Of a stretch of DNA of 64,000 bases, positions 33,331 to 42,896 are shown one piece after another. The translations under genes were made by a program, and so were the position numbers. The notes beneath the pieces are model-generated. The model was not told the origin of the DNA. It made no database searches and saw only the letters and a program-made list of their open reading frames with translations. The stretch's first letter is position 1; each line of letters begins with the position of its first letter. This stretch comes from Bacteroidia bacterium (GTDB lineage: Bacteria; Bacteroidota; Bacteroidia; B-17B0; Aurantibacillaceae), in the NCBI GenBank assembly GCA_018000995.1, contig JAGNIU010000013.1, positions 31,100-95,099 on the forward strand. The letters are read 5' to 3'.

Positions 33331-35261
33331 AAAATGTGTTCTGCTTTATTTAATTTACTGTGTTTTCTGCTATAAGTAAAGTAGATGACTAAACCTATCA
33401 ACAACCAAATCCCAAATCCAATCCAATTCGATACACCTAACTCCGCCATCATATACAAACAACATATTAATCCGAGAAGAGGTATTAAAGAAAGATTACT
33501 TCTGAATGCCCAAATGCATAAAAAGAAAGTAATGATAATAAATATCCACATTGGTATTTTGTGTTTGAATAAATTAAATCCTGATTCAAATTTTACATCT
33601 TCACTTAAAGGGAGTGAATTTACTAAAGCAGAATAATTCTCTGAACTTAAACCACTCATGTAAGTTTCTAAATCAGAATTTGCTGTTTCAAATCCGGCCT
33701 TATCAGAAGCTAAAACTGTTTCTATTGTAGATTTCCGTTGCGATTCGTCAAGTGAAGTTACAATAACAGAAGCTTCATTCATTTGTTTTTCGTTGGTTAA
33801 AAAAGCTATTGCTGATTCTTTATTATATACAAAAGTTAAGCTTAAGGCCAGTATAATTAATCCCGGAAAAACAAATTTAGAGTTGATATAAGGCGTTTTA
33901 AATTTCCCGCGCGGAATATCTTTTTTATTCTGGAGAACTAATACGCCCCAGCAAACTAATACAAAAGCAAATAAAGTTCCGATGCTGCATAAATCAGTCA
34001 CCATAGTAAGATTTAAAAACAAAGCCGGTACCGCAACAACGAAACCAGTTACAATTGTGGCAAAAGAAGGTGTTCTGAATTTTGGATGTACTTTAGAAAA
34101 TCTTTTTGGCAATAAACCATCACGACTCATACTCATCCAAATGCGTGGTTGTCCCATTTGAAATACCAACAACACACTGGCCATGGCGACAACTGCGCTT
34201 ACTGCAATTATACCTGACATCCATTTCAGATCTAATTTATCAAACACAAATGCTAAAGGATCACCAACATTCAACTCAGTATAACTTACCATTCCTGTAA
34301 GTACTAATGCAATAATTACATAAAGTACAGTACAGATAATAATAGCCCACATCATACCCCGAGGTAAATCTCGCTGTGGATTTTTACATTCTTCTGCAGT
34401 GGTTGAAATCGCATCGAAACCGATGTATGCAAAGAATACGGCGGACACGCCCTTTAAAATTCCACTAACTCCATTCGGAGCAAAGGGATTCCAGTTATTT
34501 GTATCCACATAAAAAATACCTACAGCAATAACTAATAAGATGATACAAAGTTTAATAACTACCATTAGATTACTCGCGTTACGCGATTCTTTCATGCCGC
34601 GATACACTAACCAGGTAATAAATATGATAATCATTAAAGCAGGTAAATCAGCAACCAGATGAAATGATCCAATAACAGGTGAAGTTGTCCAAGCAGTAAA
34701 TGCATCTTGTAAATTAGCATCGAGATTGATGAATTGTTTTCCGCTATCCATTAAAGCTTTCGCGTCTTCAAAACCTTTTGATGCTGTAAGATAATCCATT
34801 TGGATCCATTGTGGTAATTGAATTCCTCCACTACTGAGTAATCCCGTAAAATAATCACTCCAAGAAATAGCAACAGTAATATTTCCTATGGCGTATTCCA
34901 TTATTAATGCCCAGCCAATAATCCAAGCCATTAATTCTCCAAAAGCTACATACGAATAAGTATAGGCACTACCTGAAACGGGTACCATTGAAGCAAACTC
35001 AGCGTAAGCAAAAGCTGCAAAGCCACAGGCAATGGCAGTAAAAATAAAAAGAAAAATAACGGCTGGTCCGCCATCTGCACTGGCTTTACCTATAGTACTA
35101 AAAATACCGGCGCCAATAATGGCAGCAATACCAAATGCAGTAAGATCTCTAACTCCCAAATGTTTTCCGAGGCTAAGATGACCCTCTTCTGCTTCACGTT
35201 TTGCAACCTGATTAAGAATGTCACTAACAGATTTTTTTCTGAATAATTCTTTGAAACTCAT
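33327..35261 (-). CDS. APC-family amino-acid permease with an extra soluble insertion
   Basis: The 644-residue protein begins LTAFGIAAIIGAGIFSTIGK, the helix-1 signature of amino-acid/polyamine/organocation carriers. It contains FFAYIGFDAISTTAEECKNP, the signature of helix 6 and the following loop in the CAT/YfnA branch. At least 12 membrane helices are visible. Two soluble segments stand out: about 60 residues between helices 3 and 5 (WIQMDYLTASKGFEDAKALM onward) and about 85 residues near residues 480-565 (NEKQMNEASVIVTSLDESQR onward) between the last helices. It overlaps the SDR gene. Confidence 0.87.
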   Translation of the reverse strand: MSFKELFRKKSVSDILNQVAKREAEEGHLSLGKHLGVRDLTAFGIAAIIGAGIFSTIGKASADGGPAVIFLFIFTAIACGFAAFAYAEFASMVPVSGSAYTYSYVAFGELMAWIIGWALIMEYAIGNITVAISWSDYFTGLLSSGGIQLPQWIQMDYLTASKGFEDAKALMDSGKQFINLDANLQDAFTAWTTSPVIGSFHLVADLPALMIIIFITWLVYRGMKESRNASNLMVVIKLCIILLVIAVGIFYVDTNNWNPFAPNGVSGILKGVSAVFFAYIGFDAISTTAEECKNPQRDLPRGMMWAIIICTVLYVIIALVLTGMVSYTELNVGDPLAFVFDKLDLKWMSGIIAVSAVVAMASVLLVFQMGQPRIWMSMSRDGLLPKRFSKVHPKFRTPSFATIVTGFVVAVPALFLNLTMVTDLCSIGTLFAFVLVCWGVLVLQNKKDIPRGKFKTPYINSKFVFPGLIILALSLTFVYNKESAIAFLTNEKQMNEASVIVTSLDESQRKSTIETVLASDKAGFETANSDLETYMSGLSSENYSALVNSLPLSEDVKFESGFNLFKHKIPMWIFIIITFFLCIWAFRSNLSLIPLLGLICCLYMMAELGVSNWIGFGIWLLIGLVIYFTYSRKHSKLNKAEHIL

Positions 35262-35308
35262 TTAAAACTATAAGCTTTAAAGATAAAATTTTATTCCTAG
35301 AATTAAGC

Positions 35309-36832
35309 TTAGTTTTTAAAGAAATTAGCCAGTTTTTGGTGGTCTTTTATAGTACTGCTTAACAGGGCGGTTAGCAATATAAAAGGTATAATTAGTGTCC
35401 TGTACCTCTGTATAGCCCCTAAGTTTGGAGAGGTAACGCCAATAAGAATGAGCGCTAAAATTGCAATACTTAAAAAGTAGATATAATGTGGGTTTTTGAA
35501 GCCGTTTTTTACACCATTATATACAAACCAAAGTAAGGAAAGTAAAATAAGTAAGTTTTCGAAAGAGGTAATTAAATCCATAGTGTTTCTGACATCAAAG
35601 AAAAACGGTTTCAGTGTTGTAATGTAAGCGGCAAAAGGCAGGGCCTTGAAAAAAGAAATCCAATCTTTAATTAAAACCGGTGGCTTTAATGTTGAATTGG
35701 CTTTTGGAATAACATACAATAACTGATAAACACTCGTTGTATCTGTATTGCCGTTGCAAACCAATGTATCCTGCTGATGCGTTAATTCACCATAAATAAA
35801 AGGAACGCCCATTTTAATTTTTGCTCTTACGGGAGTTTGTAACGAATCTAATGTGACAAAAGAAAAATTATAAGGAAGGCGCGCGAATTTGTCTTCTCCT
35901 AATAAAAACAATCCGCCGTCTGACATATCCATAAAATCGCGTTGCCTTTCAGATAAAATTTTTATGGCATCTTTCTTAAACAAAAGTTCCATAGTGAAAT
36001 TTCCAATTAAAAATACAAGTAAGAAAATCAAACAGTACTTTAAACCAACCCGTTTATCAGTTCTGTTTTTAATAGCGAAAAATAAAAATGTGGCGACTAA
36101 AATCGGTAACATTAAATGTGGTTTAAACAAAACACTTAAATGTGTAGCCAACAATAACATGATCAAATTTTTGACGCTTCGTTTTCTATAACTAATCACA
36201 CGTTTCGCTGAAATTAAAAGCATTCCCATTAAAAATAAAGTGGGACCTTCTTTAAACAAGCCTGAAGTCCAGAACCAAACGCCCGGAAATAATACCCAGA
36301 TTAAGAAAAAATAGATTTCCTTGTTTTTAAATTCTTCCTTAAATGTTTTGTAAATCCAGTTGATGCCAATGAAAGATAAAAAACAACTGAACAAGGCATG
36401 AACAAAATAATTTCCAAAAGAAATAAAATGAATGAGGGCGTGCAGACGGAGGATAAGTCTGTTATCATTATACAAAATTTCTCCCGGGGCCTTATCCCAA
36501 GTGGTAGTTTCCTTTAGAAAGTTCTCGAAAATATAGGAACCTGCTCCATCCTCTTGTAAACCCAACATCAACTTAACAAACTCTCCAAAATTAGAGTGTG
36601 CGATGTTGTGAATAGCAAGGGAATCGCGGTAAAAATTTCCTGTATCAGAGTATTGAATACTGCCATACAACTTCATGTATAAAATATAAAACGCTGTCAG
36701 AGCTGAGATTTTAATTAAGAAAGCTGTAAGAAAGAATTTTTTGTTAAGGATATCATCCTTTAATATACCGAAGAAATTTGTTTTGTAAATTAAAACAGCT
36801 AAAACTAAAAGGTATATCGTAAAAATTATCAC
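35309..36832 (-). CDS. Polytopic membrane protein, possibly GT-C glycosyltransferase or polymerase-like
   Basis: The 507-residue protein has about ten hydrophobic helices and a soluble loop after the second helix with SIQYSDTGNFYRDSL. PGVWFWTSGLFKEGPTLFL, near residue 190, resembles a segment of membrane proteins that make or polymerise surface polysaccharide. Another periplasmic loop spans about residues 290-390. No named family is certain. A GT-C type transferase using a lipid-linked sugar is one possibility. Its ATG overlaps the stop codon of the upstream GNAT gene by 4 nt. Confidence 0.55.
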   Translation of the reverse strand: MIIFTIYLLVLAVLIYKTNFFGILKDDILNKKFFLTAFLIKISALTAFYILYMKLYGSIQYSDTGNFYRDSLAIHNIAHSNFGEFVKLMLGLQEDGAGSYIFENFLKETTTWDKAPGEILYNDNRLILRLHALIHFISFGNYFVHALFSCFLSFIGINWIYKTFKEEFKNKEIYFFLIWVLFPGVWFWTSGLFKEGPTLFLMGMLLISAKRVISYRKRSVKNLIMLLLATHLSVLFKPHLMLPILVATFLFFAIKNRTDKRVGLKYCLIFLLVFLIGNFTMELLFKKDAIKILSERQRDFMDMSDGGLFLLGEDKFARLPYNFSFVTLDSLQTPVRAKIKMGVPFIYGELTHQQDTLVCNGNTDTTSVYQLLYVIPKANSTLKPPVLIKDWISFFKALPFAAYITTLKPFFFDVRNTMDLITSFENLLILLSLLWFVYNGVKNGFKNPHYIYFLSIAILALILIGVTSPNLGAIQRYRTLIIPFILLTALLSSTIKDHQKLANFFKN

Positions 36833-37275
36833 TTCGAATTGTATTCTTCAAAAGGTTTGATTTCCATAAATCTATCAGGCGTTGCCATTTGTTTGAAGCC
36901 AAATTTTTCGTACAAACTATGCGCGTCCTTTGTGGCTAACATAAATCGTCTGAATCCTTTAAAAGAAGGATAGTTCATTATGAATTTCATTAAGTTTTTT
37001 GATATTCCTTTCCCCCTGTACGGCTCTAATACAAATACATCTGCTAAATATCCAAAGGTGGCACCATCGGTTATCACACGCGCATAAGCAATTTGCTTTC
37101 CCTTATCATAAGCAGCAAAACAAACACTTCCTTCCATAGCACGTTTCACAATATCAAAAGGTATGTCTTTCGACCAATAACTTTCTGTACTTAAATACTT
37201 ATGAATAACATCTAATTGCAATAATGTTTTGTCATCAGAATACAAAATATTATCGATGGTTACTTCCATTGTCAT
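36829..37275 (-). CDS. GNAT-family N-acetyltransferase
   Basis: The 148-residue protein has the acetyl-CoA-binding motif A (LADVFVLEPYRGKGISKNLM, with RGKGIS) and a C-terminal strand-helix-strand (LATKDAHSLYEKFGFKQM) typical of small GNAT enzymes. The substrate is unknown. Its start codon directly follows the stop of the TolB-like gene without a spacer (TAA then ATG), and its end overlaps the membrane-protein gene. Met3 is an alternative start. Confidence 0.82.
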   Translation of the reverse strand: MTMEVTIDNILYSDDKTLLQLDVIHKYLSTESYWSKDIPFDIVKRAMEGSVCFAAYDKGKQIAYARVITDGATFGYLADVFVLEPYRGKGISKNLMKFIMNYPSFKGFRRFMLATKDAHSLYEKFGFKQMATPDRFMEIKPFEEYNSK

Positions 37276-38142
37276 TTAGTTATTATCTACTATTACAATA
37301 TTTTTATTTTTAGAATCGAAAGCGAAACGGGTTATTTTTTTAATTCCCGAGGAGGAGAAATCGAATAACACATTCCATGTTTTTGATGCAACATCATATC
37401 GTAATATCTGGGCGCCTTCTGATTTTATTAAACCCAATGTTTCGTTCCAGACAAAATCTTCACTCTTGCTTTTGTGTAATCCGAATTCATCACTTCTCCT
37501 AATTACAGGATTATAAACACGATATTGGATTTGAAGCGAATCCTTAATTCCATAGATAAAATCATTTCCTTTTAATTTCTTAAAGGCACGACTCGGAGAA
37601 TTACAAATCCATTTGTCGGCCTTTCCTGTTTCAATATACATCCGTAAGGAATGTGGTTCAGTTAATTTATAATACAGCAAGGTGTCATTACTTAACCAAG
37701 AATAATAACCAATAGAATCAATTCCTTCGTTGTAGCATTTTTTTACAGTACCATCTAAATTATATAACCACAAACGCTGCGTTGAATCAGCTTCAACAAC
37801 TACACATGAAATACTTTTTCCATCGGGGGTGTAGTTAGGAGAATACTCACTTTCTTTTGTCTTAGTAAGTTGAAAAGACAACTCCTTACCAACATCATAA
37901 CGGTAAACATCAGCTTGATTATCTTCACGTATACTTACATACAAAATACTTTTATTGTCAGGCGTAAAACACGGTTGGTTGTCGTAACCTTTGCGGGACG
38001 AAATATTCTTTCCTTCGCCCAAAATTATTTTCTTGTCTTCTGTTTTTAATTTGAATAGCCATAAATCGGTTTCAGGAAGTTGTGCCGATACTTCAACTAG
38101 GCTCAGAAGCAGAATAAAAAATATTTTAAGCTGTTTGCACAT
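37276..38142 (-). CDS. Secreted TolB-like beta-propeller protein
   Basis: The 288-residue product has a signal peptide (IFFILLLSLVEVSAQ). Repeats of the WD40-like PD40 type follow, such as QPCFTPDNKSILYVSIRED and SPNYTPDGKSISCVV, in which the xPDGKxI pattern marks each blade. Such propellers bind proteins or glycans in the periplasm. Its 5' end overlaps the PAP2 gene by 17 nt. It therefore belongs to an operon running from the PAP2 phosphatase to the membrane protein, perhaps with RNase R upstream. Confidence 0.7.
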   Translation of the reverse strand: MCKQLKIFFILLLSLVEVSAQLPETDLWLFKLKTEDKKIILGEGKNISSRKGYDNQPCFTPDNKSILYVSIREDNQADVYRYDVGKELSFQLTKTKESEYSPNYTPDGKSISCVVVEADSTQRLWLYNLDGTVKKCYNEGIDSIGYYSWLSNDTLLYYKLTEPHSLRMYIETGKADKWICNSPSRAFKKLKGNDFIYGIKDSLQIQYRVYNPVIRRSDEFGLHKSKSEDFVWNETLGLIKSEGAQILRYDVASKTWNVLFDFSSSGIKKITRFAFDSKNKNIVIVDNN

Positions 38143-38704
38143 TCCACTTTTTGATTAAGTATTGAAATACTTTATAAAAAATAATGCCGAACAAAATGCC
38201 ATCCAACGTGCCCACGAAAATATCGCTGGGGTAATGCACACCCAAATACATCCGGCTATATTCTATTATTGGTGGAAAAAAGAAAATCCAATACCGGTAT
38301 CTGCATTTTAATTGAGTTAACACTAAAAATAAAAATACCGCTACTCCCGTATTGTTTGAAGAATGCCCTGAGAAAAATCCATACTGTCCGCCTCTGTAAC
38401 CATTTACAATATGTATTTGGTCTTGAATTTCTAAATTGTGTGTGGGGCGATAACGCTTTACAGAATGCTTAACCATATTAGTGGATTGGTCGCAAAACAA
38501 AACAATAAACGCAACGCATAATAAAGCTGTACCCAAAAATTTAATACCACCTTTTTTATGTAAGTACCAAATCACTAAAAGCCAAAAGGGAATGAAAATC
38601 CATTCCGCTGAAGCGTGCCAGAAAAAAACATCTAATACAGGATGATGTGCGCCGTTTATGGCAAGAAGAATGGTCCTGTCAATATGCTCTAAGGTTTCTA
38701 ACAT
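38126..38704 (-). CDS. PAP2-family membrane phosphatase
   Basis: The 192-residue protein has five or six membrane helices and the three phosphatase motifs: KHSVKRYRP (KX6RP), FFSGHSSNN (SGH) and SRMYLGVHYPSD (SRX5HX3D). Members remove phosphate from phosphatidic acid, undecaprenyl pyrophosphate or phosphatidylglycerophosphate on the outer side of the inner membrane. In the undecaprenyl role it would recycle the carrier for peptidoglycan and glycan synthesis. It starts one base before the end of rnr and overlaps the TolB-like gene. Confidence 0.88.
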   Translation of the reverse strand: MLETLEHIDRTILLAINGAHHPVLDVFFWHASAEWIFIPFWLLVIWYLHKKGGIKFLGTALLCVAFIVLFCDQSTNMVKHSVKRYRPTHNLEIQDQIHIVNGYRGGQYGFFSGHSSNNTGVAVFLFLVLTQLKCRYRYWIFFFPPIIEYSRMYLGVHYPSDIFVGTLDGILFGIIFYKVFQYLIKKWNVQTA

Positions 38705-40996
38705 TTATCTTCTGCGTTTTTTCTTTTTGCCGCGATCTCTTTGCTGATTATTATTTTTGTTTTGATCGTGATGGCCATGTTGATTATTTTTCTTTCTTGC
38801 ACTTGGTCTGTTCTCACTTGCAACTTCCACATTTGAATTTGATTCCAGAGAATCCATAAAACCAAAATCCAATTGTTTCTTCAACAAATCCGCTTTCTTC
38901 ACAATCACATATACGCTATCTCCTAAAGCATAAATTTTTCCTTTATGTCTGCCAACATAACGGTAATTTTCTTCGTCGAACATATAAACATCATCATTCA
39001 TCTCGCGGGCGCGGACTAACCCTTCACATTTGTTTTCAGTAATCTCTATAAAAATTCCCCACTCCGTAACACCACTAATGGTGCCTTTAAATATTTGTCC
39101 GATTTTATCCGACATATATTCTACCTGCTTGTATTTTATAGAAGCGCGTTCTGCTTCAGCAGCTACACGTTCCATTTCGGAAGAGTGTTTACACAATAAT
39201 TCTAATTCTTCTCTATCTGAATATTTGGTGCCGTTTAATCTTGCTTCTAACAAACGATGAACCATTACATCGGGGTAACGACGAATTGGAGAAGTGAAGT
39301 GTGTATAAAAATCGAAACCTAAACCATAGTGACCGGCATTTTTAGTAGTGTAAATTGCTTTTGGCATACTGCGTACCGCCAGCAATTCAATCATGCCTTG
39401 CTCCTTTTTATTTTTTACATCAACTAATAATTTATTAATCGACTGCGCTGTCTTTGTTTTATCACCAACATTTAATTGATAACCGAAACGCGCTACAAAA
39501 TTACTGAACTCCGTCATCTTCTCATCGTTCGGCGTATCGTGAATACGGTAAACACAAACGGGGGCATCCTTTTTATTTTTCGGATTCGGTGTTTTTTGTC
39601 CTTCAGGTGTGCTTAAAAATTCTGCTACTTTTCTATTGGCAAGTAACATAAAATCCTCAATTAGTTTATGAGCATCTTGTTGCGTTTTAAAAAACACGCC
39701 AATAGGATTTCCTTCTTCATCTAAATGAAATTTTACTTCCGCTTTATCAAATACAATAGACCCTTTACGTAAACGTTCGGCACGTAATTTTTTTGCTAAC
39801 TTATCCAGTACTAAAATATCATCCTTGTATTCACCTTCTTCTGTTTCAATAATTTTTTGTACGTCTTCATAAGCAAAACGCTTGTCGCTATAGATGACTG
39901 TTTTACCAAACCATTGATCATGAATTTTAGCATCATCATCTAATTGGAAAACGGCGCTGAAACAATATTTTTCCTCCTTTGGTCGTAACGAACAAGCAAA
40001 GTTACTTAACACTTCAGGTAACATCGGAATACAACGATCTACTAAATAAACTGAAGTAGCTCTTTCAACTGCTTCTTTATCTAGTGTTGAACCGGGTTTT
40101 ATATAATGAGAAACGTCGGCAATATGAACGCCAACTTCCCATAAACCATTCTCTAATTTTTGTAACGAGAGCGCGTCATCAAAATCTTTTGCATCCGCAG
40201 GGTCAATCGTCATGGTTGTTATCTTACGGAAATCTCTGCGATTAGCAATTTCTTTATCAGTAATTTCAGTGGGAATTTTTTTTGCTGCTGCTTCAATTTC
40301 ATCAGGAAAATGTTCAGGTAAACCGTACTCGGCCATAATAGCGTTCATTTCGGTTTTGTGTTCACCCGGATTTCCAAATACACTCACAATTTCACCTGTC
40401 GGATTTTGATCGCCTGCTTTCCACTCTTTATAACGTACTAAAACTTTTTGTCCGTCTTCTGCATCGCCTATTCTATCTTTTCGTACAAAAAAATCGACGT
40501 GTATTTTATTTCCATCCGGAACAACGAATGCAAACTTTGGTAAAATTTTTATTGTCCCAACAAAATCAGTTTTAGTTCTTTTAATTACTTCTACTACTTC
40601 TGCTTCCTTGCGTTTGCCTGTCCGTCTTCCAAGTAAATTTATCTTAACTAAATCACCTTGTAAGGCATCTCTTGTTTTTTTGAAAGGGATAAAAATATCA
40701 TCGGCTTCATCAACAACAGTTACAAAAGCGGTTCCTTGTTGTGTAAAATCAATGGTTCCTGTTAAATACGTTTTGGTTTCTTTAAATTCAAATTTTCCGG
40801 TTTCTACTTCTTTAATTAAACCTTTATCTACAAGGGTGTGTAACGATTCCATTAACTCAAGACGTTCGCCTTCAGTGTTCAGTTCCATTGCACTGCCAAT
40901 TTGTTTGTAGTTAAAAGTCTTTCCGGAATTATGTTGCAGGAATGCAAGAATTTCTTCGAATAAATATCTTTTGGGTTGTTTTTTCTTTTTTGCCAT
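38705..40996 (-). CDS. rnr: Ribonuclease R
   Basis: RNase R is a processive 3'-5' exoribonuclease that degrades structured RNA and takes part in mRNA and rRNA quality control. The 763-residue protein contains an N-terminal helix-turn-helix and cold-shock domains. The RNB catalytic core follows (DPADAKDFDDALSL, Asp residues at about 265-274; HIADVSHYIKPGSTLD; HFTSPIRRYPDVMVHRLL), then a C-terminal S1 domain (GTISGVTEWGIFIEITEN) and a strongly basic tail (KKKKRRR). The length is normal. It probably leads the operon that ends at the membrane protein. Confidence 0.94.
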   Translation of the reverse strand: MAKKKKQPKRYLFEEILAFLQHNSGKTFNYKQIGSAMELNTEGERLELMESLHTLVDKGLIKEVETGKFEFKETKTYLTGTIDFTQQGTAFVTVVDEADDIFIPFKKTRDALQGDLVKINLLGRRTGKRKEAEVVEVIKRTKTDFVGTIKILPKFAFVVPDGNKIHVDFFVRKDRIGDAEDGQKVLVRYKEWKAGDQNPTGEIVSVFGNPGEHKTEMNAIMAEYGLPEHFPDEIEAAAKKIPTEITDKEIANRRDFRKITTMTIDPADAKDFDDALSLQKLENGLWEVGVHIADVSHYIKPGSTLDKEAVERATSVYLVDRCIPMLPEVLSNFACSLRPKEEKYCFSAVFQLDDDAKIHDQWFGKTVIYSDKRFAYEDVQKIIETEEGEYKDDILVLDKLAKKLRAERLRKGSIVFDKAEVKFHLDEEGNPIGVFFKTQQDAHKLIEDFMLLANRKVAEFLSTPEGQKTPNPKNKKDAPVCVYRIHDTPNDEKMTEFSNFVARFGYQLNVGDKTKTAQSINKLLVDVKNKKEQGMIELLAVRSMPKAIYTTKNAGHYGLGFDFYTHFTSPIRRYPDVMVHRLLEARLNGTKYSDREELELLCKHSSEMERVAAEAERASIKYKQVEYMSDKIGQIFKGTISGVTEWGIFIEITENKCEGLVRAREMNDDVYMFDEENYRYVGRHKGKIYALGDSVYVIVKKADLLKKQLDFGFMDSLESNSNVEVASENRPSARKKNNQHGHHDQNKNNNQQRDRGKKKKRRR

Positions 40997-41003
40997 ATAT
41001 GTA

Positions 41004-41019
41004 CCCTTAAATATAAGGG
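41004..41019 (-). promoter_or_regulatory. Small palindrome overlapping the rnr promoter box
   Basis: CCCTT-AAATAT-AAGGG forms a 5-bp hairpin whose loop contains most of TATATTTA, a -7-like box 11 nt upstream of the rnr ATG on the minus strand. It could be an operator or only a weak hairpin. Confidence 0.3.
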
Positions 41020-41039
41020 GAATTTGCGAATAATTAGTA

Positions 41040-41411
41040 TTACTTTACAGACTCGCCGCCAATTTCCTTCGCTTCAAACTTAACCACTACAAAAGTGTTG
41101 GTCTTTGGTTTTAAGATAATAGGTTTTGAATCCACATCATACCAAAACTTAACATAAAAATTAAAGTTATAGGTGCCGGGTTGAAGTGTCATTACATAAA
41201 GCCCTGTTTTCTTATCGATTTTGGGCTGAATAATAGTATCACCATTCATCTTAAACGCCAAATGACTGGTGGCGGGCTTTCCACTTGGGCTCACAAACCT
41301 GAAGGTGATTTTTGTTTTAGCATCAGGACTTGTTTTAGTGACTTTACAAGTTCCGCGTTGTGAGAATAAAGAGGCACTTATAAAAAGAAATAGAAAAAGG
41401 AATTTTTGCAT
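41040..41411 (-). CDS. Small secreted protein with Ig-like/carboxypeptidase-regulatory-type fold
   Basis: The 123-residue product has a signal peptide (FLFLFLFISASLFSQ). A single beta-sandwich domain is recognisable from TFRFVSPSGKPATSH and KTGLYVMTLQPGTYNFNF, as in carboxypeptidase-regulatory or PEGA-like domains. Function is unknown. It lies 17 nt downstream of purN on the same strand and 43 nt upstream of rnr, so all three may be read together. Confidence 0.65.
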   Translation of the reverse strand: MQKFLFLFLFISASLFSQRGTCKVTKTSPDAKTKITFRFVSPSGKPATSHLAFKMNGDTIIQPKIDKKTGLYVMTLQPGTYNFNFYVKFWYDVDSKPIILKPKTNTFVVVKFEAKEIGGESVK

Positions 41412-41428
41412 ATAACTAAATTAATAAT

Positions 41429-41992
41429 TTAAAGTAATTTCTCGATTGCTTTTGGAAAATATTCGTGTTCTAGCTCGCGGATTTTTTGAGATAAAGTTTC
41501 AGGTGTATCGTTGGTGTCTACTTTGCATTTCGCTTGTAAAATTAATTCCCCTTTATCATATTCTTCATTCACAAAATGAATACTGATACCACTTTCTGTT
41601 TCTTTATTTTCGATAACTGCCTTATGAACGTTCATACCGTACATACCTTTTCCGCCAAATTTTGGTAATAGTGCAGGATGGATGTTCACGATTTTATTGG
41701 GAAATGCCTTTACAAAAGCTTCAGGAATTTTTAATAAAAAGCCGGCCAATATTATTAAATCTATTTTTTCAGTCTGCAAAAACTCAATTATTTTATCTGT
41801 ATAATTATTGAGCGCTTCTTTGCCTATGATTTGTACATTTTTTTTGTACTTCTCGGCCCGGGCAACAACTCCTGCATCATCACGGTTAGTAATTACCAGT
41901 TTTATCTTAATACGGGGGTCGTTAGTAAAATGCTTGATTATATTTTCGGCGTTAGTCCCCTCTCCTGAAGCAAATATGGCAGCATTAATCAT
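41429..41992 (-). CDS. purN: Phosphoribosylglycinamide formyltransferase
   Basis: PurN transfers a formyl group from 10-formyltetrahydrofolate to GAR, the third step of purine synthesis. From the ATG at 41992 the protein has 187 residues, the usual size. Signatures include ASGEGTNAENII (GAR phosphate binding), AGFLLKIPEAF, NIHPALLPKFGGKGMYG (catalytic Asn and His), ESGISIHFVNEEYDKG (catalytic Asp) and a C-terminal LEHEYFPKAIEKLL. A TTG four codons upstream is less likely than the ATG. It is divergent from the gene at 42070. Confidence 0.93.
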   Translation of the reverse strand: MINAAIFASGEGTNAENIIKHFTNDPRIKIKLVITNRDDAGVVARAEKYKKNVQIIGKEALNNYTDKIIEFLQTEKIDLIILAGFLLKIPEAFVKAFPNKIVNIHPALLPKFGGKGMYGMNVHKAVIENKETESGISIHFVNEEYDKGELILQAKCKVDTNDTPETLSQKIRELEHEYFPKAIEKLL

Positions 41993-42046
41993 TGTTAAAA
42001 GCAAAAATACCTTATAACCTTCACATTATTTATAAAAATTATACCT

Positions 42047-42054
42047 TATTTTTG
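42047..42054 (+). promoter_or_regulatory. -7 promoter box TATTTTTG
   Basis: This is an exact TAnnTTTG match 15 nt before the ATG at 42070. No clear -33 element is visible. Confidence 0.5.
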
Positions 42055-42069
42055 ACAAAACCCACCGCC

Positions 42070-42861
42070 ATGAAAATAAAGCAATTTATACCGGTCTTTT
42101 TACTATTAACCAGTTTAGCGTCTTTTTCACAAAAAAAGATAAAATACAAAACCGTTTATTTTGGCGACAACACCGTTGAAACACCTAATGCCAAAGTTTC
42201 TCTTGTGGATGTTATTGCAGAGGATAATTTAATTACAGGGACTTTAAAAATTGAAAATCATACAGGTAAAATTCTTTTAATTAAACCTGAAGAATGCAGC
42301 TACACCACTCCTACAGGAGAAGCTTTTTCAAAAAAGAAGTGGTTGATTATTGCACCAAAACAAAACGAATCGAAAGTGATTGATATTAAAGGCGAGAATG
42401 TAAAAACAAAAGAAACCGTATTTAAAATTGGCGGTTTTTACATTTGTAATTCATCAGATATTGCTGTTGCCCCAAACGCGATTTTACCACCCGAAAGCGA
42501 ATTAACCGTTGGTAATTTTAAATTACAATTGGTTGATTGGGTTAAAGACGGACCGGAAACAAGAGTAAGATACATCATTACCTACGTGGGTGATAAAGTT
42601 GGGTTACTAGACCCTTCATTAGTAACAATGAAAGCAACCACGGGCGAAGAATACAAGAATCAGAAAAATGATGGCGGAATTCTTTCTTTTAATAAAAAAG
42701 GTAATTCAACAGTGGATTTTGTATTTGCAAATGATACTAAACAAAAGAATTTAATTGTATGGAACAAAGCATTTAGCGAAGGGGTGCCTGAAAAATTAAA
42801 TCCTGTTTCGTTTATGGTAACGATGGAAGAAAAGAAAACGAAAGAAAAGAATAAGAATTAG
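42070..42861 (+). CDS. Secreted two-domain protein of unknown function (paralogue of the gene at 11696)
   Basis: The 263-residue product has a signal peptide (FIPVFLLLTSLASFSQ). Two beta-rich segments align over most of their length with the product at 11696: TGTLKIENHTGKILLIKPEE, then KWLIIAPKQNESKVIDIKG, then LTVGNFKLQLVDWVKDG and GDKVGLLDPSLVTM. A Lys-rich tail ends the protein. The ATG at 42070 directly precedes the signal peptide and fits the promoter box. Function is unknown; the pairing suggests gene duplication within the lineage. Confidence 0.65.
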   Translation: MKIKQFIPVFLLLTSLASFSQKKIKYKTVYFGDNTVETPNAKVSLVDVIAEDNLITGTLKIENHTGKILLIKPEECSYTTPTGEAFSKKKWLIIAPKQNESKVIDIKGENVKTKETVFKIGGFYICNSSDIAVAPNAILPPESELTVGNFKLQLVDWVKDGPETRVRYIITYVGDKVGLLDPSLVTMKATTGEEYKNQKNDGGILSFNKKGNSTVDFVFANDTKQKNLIVWNKAFSEGVPEKLNPVSFMVTMEEKKTKEKNKN

Positions 42862-42885
42862 TTTTAATCCTCAAGCCTTTATTAG

Positions 42886-42893
42886 TACCTTTG
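42886..42893 (+). promoter_or_regulatory. -7 promoter box TACCTTTG of lgt
   Basis: This is an exact TAnnTTTG match that ends 3 nt before the lgt ATG, so the transcript should start at or inside the first codon. Confidence 0.5.
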
Positions 42894-42896
42894 ACC

